From contig NZ_JAUZVY010000001.1 in NCBI RefSeq assembly GCF_030717955.1, positions 744,001 through 808,000 of the forward strand: 64,000 nt of DNA. Reading direction: 5' to 3'. Both the position numbers and the translations under genes were made by a program. This DNA comes from Alkalimonas delamerensis. GTDB lineage: Bacteria; Pseudomonadota; Gammaproteobacteria; Enterobacterales; Alteromonadaceae. This document shows positions 53,537 through 62,780 of this stretch, in pieces (position 1 is the first letter of the stretch; every line of letters begins with the position of its first letter). The notes below the pieces were generated by a model, which was given only the letters and a program-made list of their open reading frames with translations, had not been told where the DNA came from and did not search any database.

Positions 53537-54639
53537 AGCGAGTGTTGCACATCACCTACGACATGGGCATTGGCGGTACCGAGCAGGTGATCAATCAGCT
53601 GATCCGTGGCATGGATAAAAGTGCAGTCGAGCACCGCATTTGCTGCATTGAAGGCAGCGTTGGTGCCATTGGTCAGGCGTTGCAAAGCGAGGGTGTTGGC
53701 ATTGAGGTGCTGACCCGACAGCCAGGCTTTGATTGGGCGCTCATCAAAGGCATCCGCCAGTTGATTAAAGCGCACCGCATCGATATTGTGCATTGCCATC
53801 AATACACCCCCTGGGTTTATGGCTGGTTTGCCGCTTTAGGCACCAAGGCGAAGGTTATTTTTACCGAACACGGCCGCTTTTTCCCCGACCGTCATCGCCG
53901 TAAAGCCTGGTTGATCAACAAGCTGATGGCGGCCACCACAGCTAAAATTACCGCCATTTCCAAAGCCACCAAGGCAGCGTTGGTCGAGTACGAATTTATT
54001 CCTGCCAGTAAAATCGAGGTGATTTACAACGGCATTAAGCCTTTGGTCAGCACCGAAGCAGGCCGGGCCCAAGCCCGGCAAGAGCTGGGCATAAAGCCTG
54101 AACAACGGGTGATTGGCACAGTCGCACGGCTTGACCCGATTAAAAACCAGGCCATGATGCTGGAAGCCTTTGCCTTGCTGGCACCGGAGTTTCCAGATTT
54201 GGTGTTGCTGTTGGTCGGCGATGGCCCGGAGCGCCACAACCTAGAGCAACAGGCTGGTCGATTAAATATCAGCGATAGGGTTATCTTTGCCGGCTTTAAA
54301 AGCCCAGCCACCGACTACATGGCATTGATGGAGCTGTTTTTGCTGCCATCGCTCAGTGAAGGCACCTCGATGACACTGTTGGAGGCGATGAGCCTGGGGA
54401 TACCTTGTGTGGTATCGGATGTCGGGGGCAACCCGGAAGTGGTGCAGCATGAGTACTGCGGTCTGGTGCTGGCGCAAAACACGGCAGATACACTCAAGGG
54501 ATCCGTTGTGCAGTTGTTAGCCAATCCTGCTAAGCATGCTCAGCTGGGGCAGGGAGCGCAGAGCGCCTTTGAGCAGCAATTTTCAGCTAGCGCCTGCTGC
54601 ACTGCATTTACTGCGCTTTACTTAAAGGCAGGGCATTAA
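53533..54639 (+). CDS. GT4-family glycosyltransferase, exosortase-associated
   Basis: A 368-residue retaining GT-B glycosyltransferase. The N-terminal domain starts VLHITYDMGIGGTEQVINQL, the Gly-rich acceptor loop. The donor domain holds GTVARLDPIKNQ near residue 195, VGDGPERHNLEQ near 232 and the E-x7-E motif in EGTSMTLLEAMSLGIP near 275. It resembles the EpsH1-associated sugar transferase of exosortase loci. It overlaps both neighbours by 4 and 1 bp, so it is tightly coupled to the amidotransferase and flippase. Confidence 0.9.
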   Translation: MKRVLHITYDMGIGGTEQVINQLIRGMDKSAVEHRICCIEGSVGAIGQALQSEGVGIEVLTRQPGFDWALIKGIRQLIKAHRIDIVHCHQYTPWVYGWFAALGTKAKVIFTEHGRFFPDRHRRKAWLINKLMAATTAKITAISKATKAALVEYEFIPASKIEVIYNGIKPLVSTEAGRAQARQELGIKPEQRVIGTVARLDPIKNQAMMLEAFALLAPEFPDLVLLLVGDGPERHNLEQQAGRLNISDRVIFAGFKSPATDYMALMELFLLPSLSEGTSMTLLEAMSLGIPCVVSDVGGNPEVVQHEYCGLVLAQNTADTLKGSVVQLLANPAKHAQLGQGAQSAFEQQFSASACCTAFTALYLKAGH

Positions 54640-56069
54640 TGCGCACTGTTCGCTCTGCTATTTTGCATTCGGCTGCCGGTAAATACCTGATCAAAGTTAT
54701 TTCACTGATCAGCACCATTGCCATCGCCCGCTTACTGACCCCGGAAGAAATTGGCACCTTTGCCATTGCCAGTGCCTTGGTGATGATTATGGCTGACTTT
54801 CGGATGCTCGGCGCCAACACCTACCTGGTGCGGGAAAAAGAGCTGACCAAAGCCAAGATCCAGGCATCCTACGGTTTAACCATCTTGGTCAGTTGGTCAC
54901 TGGGGGCACTGATTATGCTGTCCTCATTTTGGGTGTCGGATTTTTTTGAGGTTGAAAATCTTGGCATTATCTTTTTTATGTTGTCGACCGGATTTGTATT
55001 GGCGCCTTTTATCAGCATTCCCAATGCACTGTTGAGTCGGGAGTATCAGTTTGATCGCATCAGCCTGATAGCCATTACAGCGGCCTGCCTGCAACTGGTC
55101 AGCACCATTGGCCTAATATTGCTGGGCTTTAGTTACTATGCCCTTGCCATCGGGCATATCGTCTCTGTTGTGACTACTTTTTGCCTTGGCATGTATGCTA
55201 CCCGTCAACAGAGCTTGGTGTGGCCGGCATTTAGCCAGATGAAGCCCATTGCCAGCTTGGGTATATACACCACTCTGGGGAAGACCCTGCGCAACATGCA
55301 ACTGACGGCACCGGATGTCATTATCGGTAAACTTGGCAGCACCGCGCAGGTGGCGATGTTTTCGCGTGGTTTGGGCTTTATCAACTTTGTCACCGATTCT
55401 ATTTATGCCGGCGTTCGCCCTGTGGTGCAGCCCTTTTTATCGAAAAAGAAAAATGCCGGTGCCGATCTGGCGCAGGCTTACACCCATGCCAGTCACATGC
55501 TGCTGGGGATCATATTGCCGGTCCTCAGTGTGACCAGTGTGGTGACCTTGCCAGCCATTCGGATTATGTTTGGCGAGCAGTGGCTGGAAGCCGCGACCCC
55601 GGCCAGTATTCTGGCGATTTGGGCGATGTTCAGAGCCATCCACTTGCTGTCTCCTCAGGCGCTGATTGCCAATCATGCTGAAAAAATCATGTTCTACAAA
55701 GAGTTGATTGTTTTTTCGCTCTTCGTGGTATTGGTGATTCAAGCTTTTCCTTATGGTTTGACCATGATTGCTTGGGCCTTTGTGGTCACCGGGGTGTTGG
55801 ACCTACTGCTGTCCAGCCTGGCATTAAGAGCCTATCTTGGTTTGTCGTTGCGCGCTTTTTATCGCGCCATATCACCAGCATTTCTCATCGCGGTGTTGTG
55901 TTGGGGTTTTGTGACTTTGGTTGATCTGTGGCGTCCGGTGGCAGAGCAAAGCCTGCCCTTTATTTTGGTGTTGCTGCTGCTGGTGGTTCCACTGGTTTGG
56001 TTGATGTTGGTTTTTGTATGCCGCCATCCGGTAAGCGCAGAAATCCAACGTCTGCTGGCCAGAGGCTAG
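54639..56069 (+). CDS. Polysaccharide flippase (Wzx-type, MOP superfamily), copy 1
   Basis: A 476-residue membrane protein with about twelve to fourteen hydrophobic segments and the family's N-terminal pattern SAAGKYLIKVISLISTIAIARLLTPEEIGTFA (landmarks SAAGKYLIK and TPEEIGTFA). Such proteins flip lipid-linked oligosaccharides across the inner membrane for polymerisation. The start shares one base with the previous stop. It ends the gene run that starts at wecB; the convergent gene begins 27 bp away and no terminator is visible between them. Confidence 0.88.
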   Translation: MRTVRSAILHSAAGKYLIKVISLISTIAIARLLTPEEIGTFAIASALVMIMADFRMLGANTYLVREKELTKAKIQASYGLTILVSWSLGALIMLSSFWVSDFFEVENLGIIFFMLSTGFVLAPFISIPNALLSREYQFDRISLIAITAACLQLVSTIGLILLGFSYYALAIGHIVSVVTTFCLGMYATRQQSLVWPAFSQMKPIASLGIYTTLGKTLRNMQLTAPDVIIGKLGSTAQVAMFSRGLGFINFVTDSIYAGVRPVVQPFLSKKKNAGADLAQAYTHASHMLLGIILPVLSVTSVVTLPAIRIMFGEQWLEAATPASILAIWAMFRAIHLLSPQALIANHAEKIMFYKELIVFSLFVVLVIQAFPYGLTMIAWAFVVTGVLDLLLSSLALRAYLGLSLRAFYRAISPAFLIAVLCWGFVTLVDLWRPVAEQSLPFILVLLLLVVPLVWLMLVFVCRHPVSAEIQRLLARG

Positions 56070-56096
56070 CTAAGATTTAGCTCTGCGCGGAAGATG

Positions 56097-57701
56097 TTAT
56101 TTTGCGACAAAAAGCGGTTGTGCGACTTGGGGGCTGTGGTCGATACCACAGCTGCTTGCAGTGTCAAAAAAGTGATCAATAATCTTCGCTGTGTGTTCCG
56201 ATAAGTGACTACGGCCAGAAAACCCGTCAAACTGAACCTGGTGCGCCAGGGTAATTAACCAGTGCAATCTGGTCCACACCGGGTGCTGTGACAAAGGACA
56301 GCCTAAGGCATCATAGGCTTGTTGGGTAAAAGCGCCCAGCCGCTCCGCGTCACGATCTGCATGGAGTACCATTTTAAAAGCATCGTATTGGTTCTTGCTT
56401 TGCCTGCTGCATCGACTGAACAGGTAAGACAGCAAGTTTAGAGGCAAAGGACCCTCTAAGGTGCTCTCATCCCAGTCAATGATAGCAATGGCGTTTTCGC
56501 TGCTGTCATAAAGGACGTTGCTTTGGCTTAAATCGTGATGCACAACCCCAAGCGGTACGGTTTGAAAGCAGCAACAACGCTCAAAATAGTAGCGAACTTT
56601 GTTGAGTTGGCTTTCGGATAAAAAGCCGGTCAGTTGTTGGTAGCTGTGTTCCAATAGCGACAGCCTTGGAGAAGCATCTGCAGCATGGTGTTTGCTGCTA
56701 AAGCTGCGAAGGTGGGTCAACACCTGCAACATAATTTGCTGCTCCAGCTGGATATCCCCTAAGCTTTTTAATGGCAGACCGCTACAGCTTGTTTCAACAA
56801 AGCTGGCGTATTCCTCTACCTTTGTCTCGAGCAGCATTTGCGGTATCTTTATGCCACGCTCGGGCGACAATTCCTTTAGTACAGCTGCGTTATGACGGGC
56901 ATCCAACGCAGCTCTGTCGGATAACGTCATTTTACCAATGATGGTGGTGCCAGCTTGCAGGAATAAAATTAGTTTGTCTTTTTGACTGACCAGGATCTGT
57001 TGCAGCGAGACTGACCTGGGGGCCAAAGCAGTTGCTATCTGATGCAGCAAACTGTGAACTGGTGTGGGGGCTTGCTCTGCAGGCTGCATGGCAAATGAAA
57101 TGGCGTGATCTGCCAGCTGTTTGTTCAAGGTGTGTTTTGTTTTCGCTTGAGTGGCGTCAACCGATGTCCGCGAGCAGGGGGTAAAGCGTTTGATGCTACC
57201 ATCGAGGACGCGCTCGACCAGATAGCCACCCAGGTTCTGTTGCCATGATGGCAGCGCTTTGCAGATGGACTGCTCAGGATCTGGCAGCAGAGCTGTTGCC
57301 AGCTTTCTTAGACGTCGTCGTAGCTGAGTTTCCTGCGTTTTACGCAGCAGGCTGGCGCTGGTGAGACGACGAAAGAAAACAAGGCGGCCAAGTTGGCCAC
57401 CAGCCTGATGAATGCGAGCTACCCAAGTGGCCAGGCCCCTGATGGCCATTGGGCTTAAGGTATCCAAAAAAATAAAGGTGTAACCTAGCTCTGCTTGCAA
57501 AACCCGTTGGTCGAAGTCATTTTCTAATCTGGAGAGCTCAGTTGTTTCTGTGCCGGTGAGCCAATCGGTCAGCTGCTGTCGTGTATGAAACTCTTTAAGA
57601 CTACCCAGTGCAACATGACCCGGTTGTACCCAGAGTGACAGTGCCTGTGCCTTGCTGGTTGTTATGGGTAGGAGGGGGATAACTTCTTTGGGTAGCTGCA
57701 C
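56097..57701 (-). CDS. Two-part protein with a C-terminal APH-type phosphotransferase domain
   Basis: A 534-residue protein. The C-terminal 300 residues resemble the aminoglycoside/choline phosphotransferase family: the catalytic motif GVVHHDLSQSNVL near residue 388 (Asp in HxDLxxxN) and the metal-binding IIDWDES about 18 residues later. A GTTIIGKMTL segment near residue 245 may be the nucleotide-binding strand with its lysine. I do not recognise the first 200 residues; they hold FIFLDTLSPMAIRGLATWVARIHQ-like sequence and an Arg-rich region. It is the only minus-strand gene after 44 kb. A sugar, lipid or small-molecule kinase acting on a polysaccharide precursor is possible. Confidence 0.7.
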   Translation of the reverse strand: MQLPKEVIPLLPITTSKAQALSLWVQPGHVALGSLKEFHTRQQLTDWLTGTETTELSRLENDFDQRVLQAELGYTFIFLDTLSPMAIRGLATWVARIHQAGGQLGRLVFFRRLTSASLLRKTQETQLRRRLRKLATALLPDPEQSICKALPSWQQNLGGYLVERVLDGSIKRFTPCSRTSVDATQAKTKHTLNKQLADHAISFAMQPAEQAPTPVHSLLHQIATALAPRSVSLQQILVSQKDKLILFLQAGTTIIGKMTLSDRAALDARHNAAVLKELSPERGIKIPQMLLETKVEEYASFVETSCSGLPLKSLGDIQLEQQIMLQVLTHLRSFSSKHHAADASPRLSLLEHSYQQLTGFLSESQLNKVRYYFERCCCFQTVPLGVVHHDLSQSNVLYDSSENAIAIIDWDESTLEGPLPLNLLSYLFSRCSRQSKNQYDAFKMVLHADRDAERLGAFTQQAYDALGCPLSQHPVWTRLHWLITLAHQVQFDGFSGRSHLSEHTAKIIDHFFDTASSCGIDHSPQVAQPLFVAK

Positions 57702-58053
57702 GACAACTTCCTATATCACTTCATTTGATGGCTATTACCGATGCAAAAAGCGTAAGCAATCTCACTGACGTGCAGTTCTATACGGCAACCTTTGTATGAT
57801 ACCAAGATCACAGTTCAGGATAAATACTATTTCGATGCACGCGAAGCTAAACATTTACCAACCGATTATTTACATAGCCAATGCTGGATGACTCATTGCG
57901 AACTCTGTTGTATGTCCGGGTATTTTTCTGCTTAAAATTTAGCCATTTCTGTATTTGGCTGCTAGTGTAAATGGGGACAACATAGCGCCTTCGGTCAATT
58001 CAGGAGCAGCGCAGTTCTATTTTAGCTAAAAACAAGCAGCAGGCAGGAAGCGT
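57702..58053. other. Divergent intergenic region (352 bp)
   Basis: AT-rich spacer between the phosphotransferase-like gene and the first asparagine-synthase-like gene. A 23-codon reading frame at 57728-57799 has no ribosome site and is not called. A weak sigma-54-like sequence with correct GG/GC spacing but poor flanks lies at 57885-57900. AGGAAG just before 58054 is the ribosome site of the next gene. Nothing else stands out. Confidence 0.4.
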
Positions 58054-59775
58054 ATGCAACAGTCATTGATCAGGGTTGGTCAGAAAACCTCAAACACCAC
58101 GTCCGATTATTTTGAGCAGCAGTTCGCCTCACAGCAGCAAGTGCAACGATTTTCGTTCAGTCTGGCCAGCAATGGCAACGTACAGCGTGATGGCGATAAT
58201 CTGTTGTTGGTGCTTGGCACACCCTTGCCAGCCATTGATCCCATGCCCGCCAACTGGCAGCAGGCGATGCAAGAGCTGCCGCAGCGGGAAGGGGTTTTTG
58301 TGGCACTGTTCTGGGATGACAAAGCCCGCAAGTTGGTGTTGTGCACAGACATCCTGGGCTTGCAGCCTTTGTACTGGAAGCAAAGCAGCACAGAGGTGGT
58401 TTTTTCAGATTGCACCCGGGCTTTTGTCGGGGATCACAGTCCGGTCGGCTGGGGCGCTTTTTTAGCCCTGGGCTATACCTTTGGCTCGGATACCCTGACC
58501 AGCGATGTAGCACGAGTGCCGCCCGCCACCCTGATGCTGGTTGAGCCCGATCCCATCCGGGTCGAGCAACAGACTTACTGGACCTTTGACTATCGCCGCA
58601 GCTCAGGCAGCATTACTGAAGTGCTGGAAACCTTGCATCAAAGTGTGGACCTGGCATTGCAACCCTGTCAGCAGCAACAACACAGCATTTTATTGAGTGG
58701 TGGTTATGATTCCCGGTTGATTGCCTTCTTGTTAAGCAAGCGCTCCCTCGATCTGAATGCGATCATTGTCTCGCACGCAGACGAGAACCTGGATTTGGAT
58801 GGCCGCTCTGCCATGGCCGTGGCTCGTCACTTAAAGATCCCTTACCAGCTGGCTAGCCCTGAGAAAGACTTTTTCTCCACGCCTGCTTATCTGGATTACC
58901 TTGAGGCTTCTGAAGGTCTGGTACCCAGCCTTTATCTCTTTATCAGTCAGGTGGCGCACTTTGTCGAGGCTGATGTGTTGTGGGAAGGGTTGTTGCCGGG
59001 TAAAACCTTAAAAGCCAGTGAAGATGACTTTGATGAGTTTCAGGCCACAAAAATTAAATGGCATCATCACCGGATTTGGCGTGATGCCGAACTGGTGTTT
59101 GGCAAGTCCCATGCAACTGAGATGTGGCAGGCCTTTGAAAGCAAATGGCAGCAACAAAAAGCCAGCTTTAGCAACGACAGCGATGGCACTGCGTTATTTA
59201 ACTACGCCCACCGTACCCGGAATCGATACGGGTTAAACCCCTTTAAAGTCTTTCAGCAAAAATCCAGAGTCTGCATGCCAGGCATGACCCGTGACTATCT
59301 GTTGGCAACCATGGCAATCGATCCAGCCCGCAAGCAAGGCAACCAATTTTATCAGCAGCTGTATCGTAAGATTGATCCGGCCGCATTGCATTTTCCGGTT
59401 GTGCACGGCTCGAAGCCTGATTTGCTGCAATCCCGAAGGCTTTCCGATCATTTGTTTATGGGGCGCATGTCTGCTCATCACTTTTTACAACAGCGGCCCA
59501 GGCTGATGAAGTTATTGCGGTTAAACCCAAGCAACCGCAAGCCATTGCCCTCGAACTATCTGAGCAACCCCTTGCTGTGGCAGCAGCAAGATAGCGTGGT
59601 GGAACCCGGGTTTTTGGCAAAGCTGCAACAAGGCGAGCCGGTCCCGGCACAAGCTCTGCAGTTGTTGTTTTACTGGCGGGTCTGGCAATGGCTGCGACAA
59701 AAGCCGCTGGCGGGTTATTTTGCCCACACCGCGGATCGGGCTGGCTTTGCCAGCCGCAATGGCACTCAAGGTTGA
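58054..59775 (+). CDS. Asparagine-synthase-like protein lacking the N-terminal cysteine, copy 1
   Basis: A 573-residue protein of the asparagine synthetase B superfamily. The N-terminal part resembles the Ntn glutaminase fold (REGVFVALFWDD, TDILGLQPLYW near residues 78-108) but starts MQQS, without the catalytic Cys2, so it cannot use glutamine in the usual way. The synthetase domain keeps the ATP pyrophosphatase motif SGGYDS at 215-220. Such cysteine-less relatives act as amide-forming or cyclising ligases, for example lasso-peptide and beta-lactam synthetases, or use ammonia. It stands 4 bp from a second member of the family. The substrate is unknown; the polysaccharide context suggests sugar amidation. 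Confidence 0.78.
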   Translation: MQQSLIRVGQKTSNTTSDYFEQQFASQQQVQRFSFSLASNGNVQRDGDNLLLVLGTPLPAIDPMPANWQQAMQELPQREGVFVALFWDDKARKLVLCTDILGLQPLYWKQSSTEVVFSDCTRAFVGDHSPVGWGAFLALGYTFGSDTLTSDVARVPPATLMLVEPDPIRVEQQTYWTFDYRRSSGSITEVLETLHQSVDLALQPCQQQQHSILLSGGYDSRLIAFLLSKRSLDLNAIIVSHADENLDLDGRSAMAVARHLKIPYQLASPEKDFFSTPAYLDYLEASEGLVPSLYLFISQVAHFVEADVLWEGLLPGKTLKASEDDFDEFQATKIKWHHHRIWRDAELVFGKSHATEMWQAFESKWQQQKASFSNDSDGTALFNYAHRTRNRYGLNPFKVFQQKSRVCMPGMTRDYLLATMAIDPARKQGNQFYQQLYRKIDPAALHFPVVHGSKPDLLQSRRLSDHLFMGRMSAHHFLQQRPRLMKLLRLNPSNRKPLPSNYLSNPLLWQQQDSVVEPGFLAKLQQGEPVPAQALQLLFYWRVWQWLRQKPLAGYFAHTADRAGFASRNGTQG

Positions 59776-59779
59776 GCGC

Positions 59780-61300
59780 ATGGCTGCTTCGGCATTTTTT
59801 GAATTAGGTACCAAACAAGATTTCTGCTTGCGGCTCCGAATAGAGCAACAAAGGTTGATCTTCGAAGGTGAGCCACAAGGTTTTGTTGGCTATCGGTTGG
59901 ACAAAGCGTGCGATGATGGTGTTTTTGTTCGCTGGCACTATCAGGATGGGCGTTTCACCCTAACGACCGATCGTCTTGGCTTGTTTCCACTGTACTACCT
60001 CAAAACGAAGCATGGGTTACTGCTGAGCAATTCGGTGCCGTTGATTCGGCAGCAGCATGAGTTGGATGTCGATACCGAAGCGCTTAGCCTGTTTTTGCGA
60101 TTGGGGTTTTATCTGGGAAGCGATACCGCTTTCAAAGGGTTGCTGCGGCCAGAAGGGCAGCTCAACATCCGGGCCGATTCATCAGGCATTCAGCTGGATA
60201 CCGTCAGGCCGACGCCCGCAGCGCCTGCAGGCTCGCATACGGTAGCTTGTTATCAACGATTGATGGAAGCCTCCCTGGCTCTGGTATGCGAAGAGAAGCA
60301 GCCGCTTTACATGCCACTGACGGGCGGTAAAGACTCCCGGCATATTTTTTTAAGTCTGGCGCGGCAGAATATCAAGCCAGATTTGTGCTACACCGTCAGT
60401 GTGCTGGCCCCTCATTACAACGATGATGTGGCGATAGGGCAGAAACTGGCAGCCCTGTTGGCGGTTGAGCACAAGGTGCTGGCTGCTGATCAGTCTTTAA
60501 TTCCCAGTGAATGCTCTAAAAACCTGAAGACCAACTTTGAAAGCCGGGATCACAGCTGGGCGGCACCGGCGGCTCAGTTTTTTGAACAGGCACCAACAGG
60601 CATTGTGTTGGATGGGTTTGGCGGGGATGTGCTTAGCCAGTCTTCGGTAATTACCGCTCAGATGCATCAACTCTATCGTCAACAGGATTGGCGGGGGCTG
60701 ATACGGGCTTTTGTCAAAGACAACCGCTATTTTGATTGCTGGCTCAACCGGCAGCACCAGGCCTTTATTGCCAGTGATGTCCTGCTGGAGCAGCGTTTGG
60801 TGCAGGAACTAAGCAAGTACCGTTCGGATATCAACCCCATGGCGCAGTTCTTTTTCTGGAACCGCAGCCGGCGCAGCATTGCCATCAGCTCCATTCGCTA
60901 CCTATCGGGCCAAAGCACGGCTTTTATGCCCTTTATGCAAAAAGATCTGGTCGATTTTCTCTTTACCTTGCCGGTTGAACAGTACTTTTCCAACTGCTTT
61001 CACAGCGATACCATTCAGCAGCTGGTGCCCGCCAGCAGGGCCTTAGCATTTTCGCAACAACAAGTCGCTGGCAGTCAACTCAATTACCGGCAGTGGCAAC
61101 GATTGCTGACGGCATTTTTGTGCTACCTTGGTAGCAACAGCCTGCTGTCACCGGCCAGAAAACTCAGAGCCAGCTGTTTGGCCTTGTCCTCTGTCCGTGA
61201 CCGTTCGCAGCTGGTGCGGTTGCTGTTTTCATTTCGGAAAATTGCTTATTTGCAGGGAGTCCTGATGCACGCTGATTGGAAACCGGGGCGCGATGGCTGA
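59780..61300 (+). CDS. Asparagine-synthase-like protein lacking the N-terminal cysteine, copy 2
   Basis: A 506-residue relative of its upstream neighbour. It has a reduced glutaminase-like domain without Cys2 (TTDRLGLFPLYYLK near residue 62), and a variant ATP motif TGGKDS at 181-186 in place of SGGxDS. DGFGGDVLSQ near 275 corresponds to the GDGGDE loop, here altered. The changes suggest a shifted or lost adenylating activity. AAGG at 59769-59772 points to ATG 59780; longer readings from 59720 would overlap the first copy. It overlaps the following flippase gene by 8 bp. Confidence 0.72.
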   Translation: MAASAFFELGTKQDFCLRLRIEQQRLIFEGEPQGFVGYRLDKACDDGVFVRWHYQDGRFTLTTDRLGLFPLYYLKTKHGLLLSNSVPLIRQQHELDVDTEALSLFLRLGFYLGSDTAFKGLLRPEGQLNIRADSSGIQLDTVRPTPAAPAGSHTVACYQRLMEASLALVCEEKQPLYMPLTGGKDSRHIFLSLARQNIKPDLCYTVSVLAPHYNDDVAIGQKLAALLAVEHKVLAADQSLIPSECSKNLKTNFESRDHSWAAPAAQFFEQAPTGIVLDGFGGDVLSQSSVITAQMHQLYRQQDWRGLIRAFVKDNRYFDCWLNRQHQAFIASDVLLEQRLVQELSKYRSDINPMAQFFFWNRSRRSIAISSIRYLSGQSTAFMPFMQKDLVDFLFTLPVEQYFSNCFHSDTIQQLVPASRALAFSQQQVAGSQLNYRQWQRLLTAFLCYLGSNSLLSPARKLRASCLALSSVRDRSQLVRLLFSFRKIAYLQGVLMHADWKPGRDG

Positions 61301-62780
61301 GCCAAGTCTGGGCCAAAAAATAACCACCGGCAGTTTGTGGACCTTGCTGGTGCGTTGGGCGTCCCGCTTGCTGGGCATTGTTTCGGTTATCATCATTGCC
61401 CGTATCCTGTTGCCCGAAGATTATGGCTTGATTGCCAAAGCCATAATGTTCTCGACGTTTATTCAGCTGATGACGGAGTTTGGTCTGTTGACGTCACTGG
61501 TGCGCAATAAAGATGCAACGGTACAGGACTACAACACCGTCTGGACCCTTAGCCTGATCCGCGGTTGGCTGCTTGGTGTGATCATCGCTGCCACCGCCGG
61601 TTTTTGGGCTGGTTTTTTTGACGAGCCGGCCATTTATCCGGTGATTTTTGCATACGCTGCTGTTGCGGTGTTGCATGGTTGCATCAATGTTGGGGTGGTG
61701 GACTTTCAGCGCGAGATGCGTTTTGACCGGGAGTTTCGCTTTACCCTGACAGCCCGGGTGGTTGAGTTTCTGGTCACAGTGACCGTTGCTATCAGCTATC
61801 AAAGTTACTGGGCCTTTCCACTGGGATCCCTGGCCGGGGCTTTGGTCAAAGTTGTGTTGAGCTATTGGATGTCACGATTCCGGCCACGTCTGAGTCTGGC
61901 TTCTTTTCAGCAGGTATTTAATTTTTCCAAGTGGTTCTTTGTCTATGAATCGCTCAAAGCCGTCTCCATTAAATTGGATACCTTCTTGCTCAGTAAACTG
62001 AGTACCACGGAAAATCTGGGTTTGTATACGGTGTCCAAAGAAATCGCTGGCATGCCTTCCACCGAAATTGCCATGCCGGTGGCCAGAGCATCCTTGCCAG
62101 CGCTGGCCAAGCTGGTGGATGAGCAGCTGGCTTTTCGACAGCTCTACACCCAAATTTTAGCCTCGGTATTGTTCCTGGCGATCCCGGCCGCAGTTGGCTT
62201 AAGTTTGCTGGCTGATCACATCATTTTGCTGTTGCTGGGGCCCAACTGGTCTGGTGCGGCTTTGTTTTTGCAAATTCTGGCTTTTGTTGGGGTGACACGG
62301 GTGAACGTTGCCTGCGCGGTGTCGGCTTTGTCGGCGGTAGGCAGAGCCGATTTGCTGGGGCGTTACTCCTTCTACATGCTGCTGATTAAGGCAACTGCCA
62401 TGAGCATCGGGATTTATCTCGGCGGGGCTGAAGGACTGGTTTGGGGCGTCTTGCTGTCCAGTTTGATTGGCATGGGTGTGATTCAATGGATTCAGCGTGG
62501 ACTTGGCCTGATTGACTTTCGCTTATTGTACCGACAACTGTGGCGCGTACTGAGCGCCACGGTGGTGATGGTGGTGGTGGTGCTGCTGCTGCGTGAACTT
62601 CCACTGATCGCTGACATCGGCCTTGTTGGTTGGCTCAGCATACCGCTGGCGCTGATCGGTGCTTTGAGCTATGCCTTAAGTCTGTTCTTTTTCTGCATGC
62701 TCTCTCGCTGGCCGGATGGGCCGGAAAAAGCGCTATTTGAGCTAACCTTGGGGAGGTACGTGAGCAAGTGGTCAGGTTAG
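61293..62780 (+). CDS. Polysaccharide flippase (Wzx-type, MOP superfamily), copy 2
   Basis: A 495-residue membrane protein with about twelve to fourteen hydrophobic segments. Its N-terminus (LWTLLVRWASRLLGIVSVII, ARILLPEDYGLIAKA) is typical of the MOP-type polysaccharide translocases. It differs clearly from the first flippase at 54639-56069. It overlaps the asparagine-synthase-like gene upstream by 8 bp and the CapA gene downstream by 13 bp, so it belongs to this second module rather than the first. A second flippase implies a second lipid-linked substrate. Confidence 0.87.
   Translation: MAEPSLGQKITTGSLWTLLVRWASRLLGIVSVIIIARILLPEDYGLIAKAIMFSTFIQLMTEFGLLTSLVRNKDATVQDYNTVWTLSLIRGWLLGVIIAATAGFWAGFFDEPAIYPVIFAYAAVAVLHGCINVGVVDFQREMRFDREFRFTLTARVVEFLVTVTVAISYQSYWAFPLGSLAGALVKVVLSYWMSRFRPRLSLASFQQVFNFSKWFFVYESLKAVSIKLDTFLLSKLSTTENLGLYTVSKEIAGMPSTEIAMPVARASLPALAKLVDEQLAFRQLYTQILASVLFLAIPAAVGLSLLADHIILLLLGPNWSGAALFLQILAFVGVTRVNVACAVSALSAVGRADLLGRYSFYMLLIKATAMSIGIYLGGAEGLVWGVLLSSLIGMGVIQWIQRGLGLIDFRLLYRQLWRVLSATVVMVVVVLLLRELPLIADIGLVGWLSIPLALIGALSYALSLFFFCMLSRWPDGPEKALFELTLGRYVSKWSG

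Noticed and set aside
57728..57799. 23-residue open frame as a possible precursor peptide for the asparagine-synthase-like enzymes
   Set aside because: No ribosome site, no leader-like pattern, and such short frames are common by chance.
57885..57900. Weak sigma-54-like site before the first asparagine-synthase-like gene
   Set aside because: Spacing and TTGC are right but the -24 element keeps only TGG; too weak to call.
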